A DNA stretch of 45,998 nt from Granulicella sp. Lineage in GTDB: Bacteria > Acidobacteriota > Terriglobia > Terriglobales > Acidobacteriaceae. The position numbers and the translations under genes are program-made. The notes under the pieces are model-generated. The model saw only the letters and a program-made list of their open reading frames with translations. It made no database searches and was not told the origin of the DNA. This document shows positions 42,137 through 45,998 of this stretch, piece after piece; position 1 is the stretch's first letter, and each line of letters opens with the position of its first letter. The stretch covers positions 1 through 45,998 of the forward strand of contig PKWU01000070.1 of the NCBI GenBank assembly GCA_003132145.1, written 5' to 3'.

Positions 42137-43396
42137 ATGCGATTTCACATGCTCAAGTTCTCTGTGATTCTCTTCGGCTTGCTTGGCTCTGCGTTGGGAC
42201 AACGCTCGCCGAGTGTTACCACTCCCATTCGCGATGTTGTGCAGTCGTCGCTGATTGCCGCTGGCAGCACTCCGTTCCATTTGAAGGCAAGTATTACGGT
42301 GGGCCGCGAAGCGATGCCATCCGGTGAGGTAGAGATGTACTGGCTGTCACCGGATAGATATCAGAGGACAATTGTGTCGACGGACTTCTCCCAGACTCTG
42401 GTGGTCAACGGGACAAAAGTCTTCGAGAAGGATTCATCGGACTATTTCCCGTTGCAACTGCGCACGTTTGTGACTGCGATGGTCGACCCGCAGCCGATTC
42501 TGGACGCGGTTCGGCCAGGGGATCAGGTGCTGACGAAGGCAAATGGGGCGGTCAACGAGTCCGGCGTCAGATGTTTTGGTCCGAACGGGGCAATGTGCGT
42601 CTGGGATAAGTTTGGGATGCGCGAGGAGGTGGCTGCGTCGGGTCACGGTGTTGTGTTTGCGGATTACCAGCCGTTCGAGGGTAAGCGGATTGCACGCGTG
42701 TTGACCAATGCTTCGCGTCTTGGCGAAGAGCCGATGATGCTTCGAGTCAAGCAACTTGAGAGACTCGACGAGGCGGATTCAAAGTGGCTTGAAATGCCGG
42801 ATGTGACACCTCCGCAGGGTCAGATGCGCTTCCTTACGCGGTCGGAATCCGAGCTTCGCGCATCCGTGCTCAGCTCTCAAGAGATTATTTGGCCACAACC
42901 TCTTGACGGTGCCGTGCAAGGCACGGCGAACTTCTTCGTCTCAATCGACCGGACTGGCGTTGTGCGTGAGGTGAAGCCGCTTTATACAGCGAATGAACGC
43001 ACGAATGACTCTGCTGTTGCGCAGTTGATGCGTTGGAAATTCAAGCCGTTCGATGTAAATGGGCTTCCCGCTCAAGCTGAGGGCATACTTACCTTTACCT
43101 TGGACACGCGCGCCTATGGTCCCGCTGAAACACTTACTGGTACGGAGGCTCGCAAGTTGGCGACAGGCATTGTGGATCCGGATGTTCCTGCGGGTAAGTA
43201 CCTAGCGGGAACGGTCTATACGATGAGGATTTCGATTGATGCCGATGGAAATATGATCGAGGCGATTGCCGGCGAGGGGCCTCTCGAGCTCTGGCAACCA
43301 TGCTTCGATTCGCTGAAGAAGTGGACCTTTCATCCACTGATGGAAAATGGAGCACCTCGGCCATATCGGGCGAACATTATCTTTCCTATGCCGTGA
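42137..43396 (+). CDS. Secreted protein with TonB C-terminal domains
   Basis: 419 aa. Signal peptide residues 1-22 (LKFSVILFGLLGSALGQ). The centre (about 30-230) has LolA-like beta strands (RYQRTIVSTDFSQTLVVNGT). From about residue 250 there are two TonB-C-like modules: TANFFVSIDRTGVVREVKPL and MRWKFKPFDVNGLPAQAEG, then YTMRISIDADGNMIEAIAGE and LKKWTFHPLMENGAPRPYRA. Lacking a membrane anchor other than the signal peptide, it may act in the periplasm on an unknown target. AAAGG four bases before ATG 42137. Confidence 0.75.
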   Translation: MRFHMLKFSVILFGLLGSALGQRSPSVTTPIRDVVQSSLIAAGSTPFHLKASITVGREAMPSGEVEMYWLSPDRYQRTIVSTDFSQTLVVNGTKVFEKDSSDYFPLQLRTFVTAMVDPQPILDAVRPGDQVLTKANGAVNESGVRCFGPNGAMCVWDKFGMREEVAASGHGVVFADYQPFEGKRIARVLTNASRLGEEPMMLRVKQLERLDEADSKWLEMPDVTPPQGQMRFLTRSESELRASVLSSQEIIWPQPLDGAVQGTANFFVSIDRTGVVREVKPLYTANERTNDSAVAQLMRWKFKPFDVNGLPAQAEGILTFTLDTRAYGPAETLTGTEARKLATGIVDPDVPAGKYLAGTVYTMRISIDADGNMIEAIAGEGPLELWQPCFDSLKKWTFHPLMENGAPRPYRANIIFPMP

Positions 43397-43594
43397 GTCG
43401 ATGTGCTGGAGCAACCCCCCCGGCAAAGTGGGTATGGATCCCGGATTGCGATACGACTGCGAATATATGGGTCACCTGGCTCTTTCATATGTGACCCGGG
43501 ATACCCCAGAAGCGGCATTTATCAGCAGATGGTGGGAGCATATGATTGCCAAAATACATTGCGGCCACTGACCGCGCATCCGAGGGAAAGCCTG
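43397..43594. other. Non-coding gap with a hairpin
   Basis: Contains GGGTCAC/GTGACCC (about 43470-43496) with a 15-base loop, then no T-run. The frame from 43403 into the next gene lacks a coding look, so it is treated as leader. Confidence 0.5.
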
Positions 43595-44824
43595 ATGAGC
43601 AGCCTGCAAGTACAGGCGGCCCAGCCGCAAGACGAATCTATGACTACCGCACCCGCCGCCGCGCCGCAGCCCGCTGCAATGAGCTGGTGGCGGCTGTTGC
43701 CTGCGATCCTGTTCTGCCTGGACTTGTTTCGTATGCGGGTGATGCTGCTCTTCTCTGCGCTGCCGGTGAACGACTTCATCACATATTGGACCTCTGGGCG
43801 TTTATTCCTCGCCGGATCCAATCCGTATTCCTCAACTGCGATCTATGCCATCGAGCGCTCCCTTGGTTGGCCCTATGTGCAGCCAATCGTGATGTTGAAT
43901 CCGCCCTGGGCTTTGCCCTTTGTCGCCTTGCTTGGTTTGCTGCCCTTCCGTACGGCCCATCTTGTGTGGCTAGCTGTCTCCCTGATACTCGAAGCGGTCT
44001 CCGCAATCGCTCTATGGCGGTACTTTGGCGGCGAGAAGAGCAAGCAGTGGATCGGGCTTGCTCTCTTCGTCACGTTTCTGCCTCTCGGTTCGGCGGAACA
44101 TATGGGCCAGATCACCCCGCTGATCCTGGCCGGGTTGACCGCTTTTCTCTTCCTATTGCGCCGCCAGAGGTACGTGCTTGCCGGAGCCTGCCTGCTCACG
44201 CTCGGCCTGAAGCCTCATCTGCTCTATCTGGTTTTGCTCGCGCTTCTGCTTTGGACCATCCAGACCAAGAGATGGTCGCTTGCCCTCAGTTCCATCTTTT
44301 TCTATGCCAGTACCACGCTTTCCGCAATTGCCTTCAACCGGAACGTCCTGGGTTATTTTCATGGCACACTGCAAGCTGCCATGGACACATCGTGCGGCGT
44401 GGGCGGGGTGCTGCGCTCCATCTTTGGCGTGCAGCACACATGGCTTCAGTTTCTACCCGCGGCGATCGGGACCGCATGGTTCGCGCTCTACTGGATCAGG
44501 AACCGTCGCGGATGGACGTGGGAAGAGCATCTCCCGCTGGTTCTGCTGGTTTCCCTGGGCACGGCCCCATATTCCTGGGCCCATGACTACATCCTGGCGC
44601 TCCCATCCTTCGTCGCTCTCACCGTTGCCATCTCACGAACCCGCACCGACTGGCTGGTCGCATCGGGCCTTTATCTTGTGGTGCAGATCGAAATCTATTC
44701 GTTGATTGATCCTACCTCCAAGGCGTGGCTGGCAACAGCCAGCCTTCTCTGGCTGGTTCTCTATAAGATAGGCACCACCAGCCTGGCGAGAGCCGAGCGA
44801 GCAACTGTCGTTCAGCAACAATAG
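43595..44824 (+). CDS. GT87/DUF2029-like membrane glycosyltransferase
   Basis: 409 aa from ATG 43595 (MSSLQVQAAQ); an upstream in-frame start at 43403 adds residues with no hydrophobic or conserved character. About ten membrane segments. Early loop PVNDFITYWTSGRLFLAGSN followed by PYSSTAIYAIER and MLNPPWALPFVALLGLLPFR is the DUF2029 pattern, with the Asp typical of GT-C enzymes. Likely polyprenyl-phosphate mannose or similar donor; acceptor unknown. Confidence 0.8.
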   Translation: MSSLQVQAAQPQDESMTTAPAAAPQPAAMSWWRLLPAILFCLDLFRMRVMLLFSALPVNDFITYWTSGRLFLAGSNPYSSTAIYAIERSLGWPYVQPIVMLNPPWALPFVALLGLLPFRTAHLVWLAVSLILEAVSAIALWRYFGGEKSKQWIGLALFVTFLPLGSAEHMGQITPLILAGLTAFLFLLRRQRYVLAGACLLTLGLKPHLLYLVLLALLLWTIQTKRWSLALSSIFFYASTTLSAIAFNRNVLGYFHGTLQAAMDTSCGVGGVLRSIFGVQHTWLQFLPAAIGTAWFALYWIRNRRGWTWEEHLPLVLLVSLGTAPYSWAHDYILALPSFVALTVAISRTRTDWLVASGLYLVVQIEIYSLIDPTSKAWLATASLLWLVLYKIGTTSLARAERATVVQQQ

Positions 44825-45009
44825 CTCTCGATTTTCAGACGTTCTCGACCAACAGACTGCGCTCCAGCACTATCTCCTGAAGAACGCTCACCGAGCAGTT
44901 CGGAGGAAACACATTGCGTCGTAGTTTGGCTTGTTCGTCAGCCACGCTGCTCTTCTGTTTGCGCGAGGGATATAGTCTGGTGGGAGTTGATTGGGGGAGC
45001 TGGGGCGAG

Positions 45010-45998
45010 ATGAAGATTTGGCGGGGGTTGGCGGTTGCGGGCGTGATGGTGGGGTTGGGTTGGGTTGCCGCGGGGCGCGTCGAGGCGCAGCGGCTGCCGG
45101 GTGGGGTGCGGCCGGAGCACTACTCGCTGACGATTGCACCGGACCTGAAGGCGGCGACGTTTGCCGGAAGCGAGACGATCGATGTGGTGCTGGATGCGCC
45201 GACTACGACGATTACGCTGAATGCGGCGGAGATTGAGTTTGGGGCGGTGAAGGCGACCCCAGAGGCAAAAGCAGATTCCTCCGCTGCGCTGCGGAATGAC
45301 AAGCAAGGGGCGCTGGGGAATGACAAACAAAAGACAAATGCAAATACGGAGATTCTGGGCTTCGCCCAGAATGACGAACAAAGTGATGCTGTAAACGCGG
45401 TGGTGACGCTGGATGCGGCGAAGGAGCAGGCTACGTTTACGTTTGCACGAGAGCTGCCGGCGGGACGTGTGCGGCTGGCGATCGAGTACAAGGGGATTCT
45501 GAACGACAAGCTGCGGGGGTTCTATCTGTCGAAGACGAAGGCGCGGAGCTATGGGGTGACGCAGTTCGAGGCGACGGACGCGCGGCGGGCCTTCCCCAGC
45601 TTCGACGAACCGGCGCTGAAGGCGACCTTCGACGTGACGCTGGTGGTGGATGCGAACGATACGGTGATCACGAATACGCAGATCGTTTCGGACACGGCGG
45701 GGCCTGCGGCGGGCAAGCATACGGTGGCGTTTACCCAGACGCCGCGGATGTCGACCTACCTGGTGGCGTGGCTGGTGGGGGACTTCAAGTGCAGCGAGGG
45801 GAAGGCGGATGGGGTGGCGGTCCGCGTCTGCGCCACACCGGACAAGGTGAAGCTGACGCGGTTTGCGCTGGATGCGGCGAAGCAGACGCTGCGCGATTAC
45901 GACCGGTACTTCGGGATCAAATACCCGATGGCGAAGCTCGATCTGGTGGCGGTGCCGGACTTCGAGGCGGGCGCGATGGAGAACTTCGGGTGCATCAC
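45010..45998 (+). CDS. M1 family aminopeptidase (N-terminal part, runs off window)
   Basis: 329 codons visible. Signal peptide residues 1-27. The M1 N-terminal beta domain is followed by RSYGVTQFEATDARRAFPSF with DEPALKATF, and just at the window end GAMENFG, the substrate-binding motif before the zinc HExxH box, which lies beyond the edge. Cleaves N-terminal residues from peptides. Odd: residues about 88-129 (ADSSAALRNDKQ, then ALGNDKQKTNANTEILGFAQ and NDEQ) are two palindromic repeats read in frame between two strands of the domain. Minus-strand reading frames here are shadows. Confidence 0.93.
   Translation, partial: MKIWRGLAVAGVMVGLGWVAAGRVEAQRLPGGVRPEHYSLTIAPDLKAATFAGSETIDVVLDAPTTTITLNAAEIEFGAVKATPEAKADSSAALRNDKQGALGNDKQKTNANTEILGFAQNDEQSDAVNAVVTLDAAKEQATFTFARELPAGRVRLAIEYKGILNDKLRGFYLSKTKARSYGVTQFEATDARRAFPSFDEPALKATFDVTLVVDANDTVITNTQIVSDTAGPAAGKHTVAFTQTPRMSTYLVAWLVGDFKCSEGKADGVAVRVCATPDKVKLTRFALDAAKQTLRDYDRYFGIKYPMAKLDLVAVPDFEAGAMENFGCI
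45271..45300. repeat. Family A palindromic repeat in frame inside M1 peptidase
   Basis: GCAGATTCCTCCGCTGCGCT, GCGGAATGAC: encodes ADSSAALRND, continuing KQ. A partial second unit GGGGAATGACAAACAA follows at 45315. Confidence 0.9.
45344..45378. repeat. Family E palindromic repeat in frame inside M1 peptidase
   Basis: TACGGAGA, hairpin TTCTGGGC-TTC-GCCCAGAA (45353-45371), TGACGAAC. Stem is one pair longer than in the copy at 30235 (TTCTGGC/GCCAGAA), symmetrically on both arms. Confidence 0.85.

Noticed and set aside
44938..45720. 260-aa minus-strand reading frame
   Set aside because: It is the shadow of the M1 aminopeptidase, which matches its family on the plus strand.
1..45998. CRISPR array
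   Set aside because: No regularly spaced direct repeats with unique spacers; the repeats present are dispersed palindromes or short tandems.

Overview
The window looks like a chromosome segment of an Acidobacteriota bacterium (Terriglobia; Granulicella/Edaphobacter/Terriglobus-like). This rests on high GC, a TIGR03435-family protein (a family expanded in Acidobacteria), BlaI/M56 and TonB-C genes, GT-C glycosyltransferases, and many short palindromic repeats. The genus is inference, not a database result.

Left part (1-10.9 kb), accessory DNA. Bases 1-3540 hold an Rhs polymorphic-toxin tip array: the 3' end of an rhs gene with a papain-like toxin tip and a candidate membrane immunity gene, a second tip cassette with a different amidase-like toxin and a candidate secreted immunity gene, and a third tip copy that is cut off. 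The third copy breaks straight into a truncated prim-pol (primase-polymerase) gene, next to a decayed, frameshifted tandem copy of the same gene. An HNH fragment follows. Then comes a mobile-element block on the minus strand: a large tyrosine recombinase, two excisionase-like HTH proteins, an unrecognised low-GC gene and a phage-type integrase. The block ends at 10868 in a 3' fragment of a tRNA-Arg(CCU) gene, the expected signature of integration into a tRNA gene. The intact tRNA should lie to the left, outside the window.

Middle part (10.9-24 kb), core genes on the minus strand: an AMIN/Amidase_3 cell-wall amidase, alaS with an unusual lower-GC insertion, a GT39-like glycosyltransferase, a UbiA-type prenyltransferase, and a tight cluster of S9 peptidase, recX, DUF429 and an ICMT-like methyltransferase. 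From 24 to 33 kb come a secreted LolA-like protein, an HNH nuclease, comF, an OPT transporter, and a blaI-M56 operon whose BlaI-type operator lies between the -35 and -10 boxes.

Right part (33-46 kb): murQ, a beta-propeller protein, a TIGR03435 protein and Fe/Mn superoxide dismutase on the minus strand. A plus-strand sugar-phosphate operon follows (tkt, a 48-aa protein, rpiA, pgl, glk), then a TonB-C protein, a GT87-like protein and the start of an M1 aminopeptidase.

Two features stand out. First, several families of short palindromic repeats occur both between genes and in frame inside protein genes, where the same repeat gives the same peptide in unrelated proteins (for example ADSSAALRNDKQ in both the S9 and M1 peptidases). 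Second, a ~170-bp element occurs twice, about 6 kb apart in opposite orientations, carrying a conserved hairpin, a TATAAT box and a terminator-like hairpin; it could be a dispersed non-coding RNA unit.
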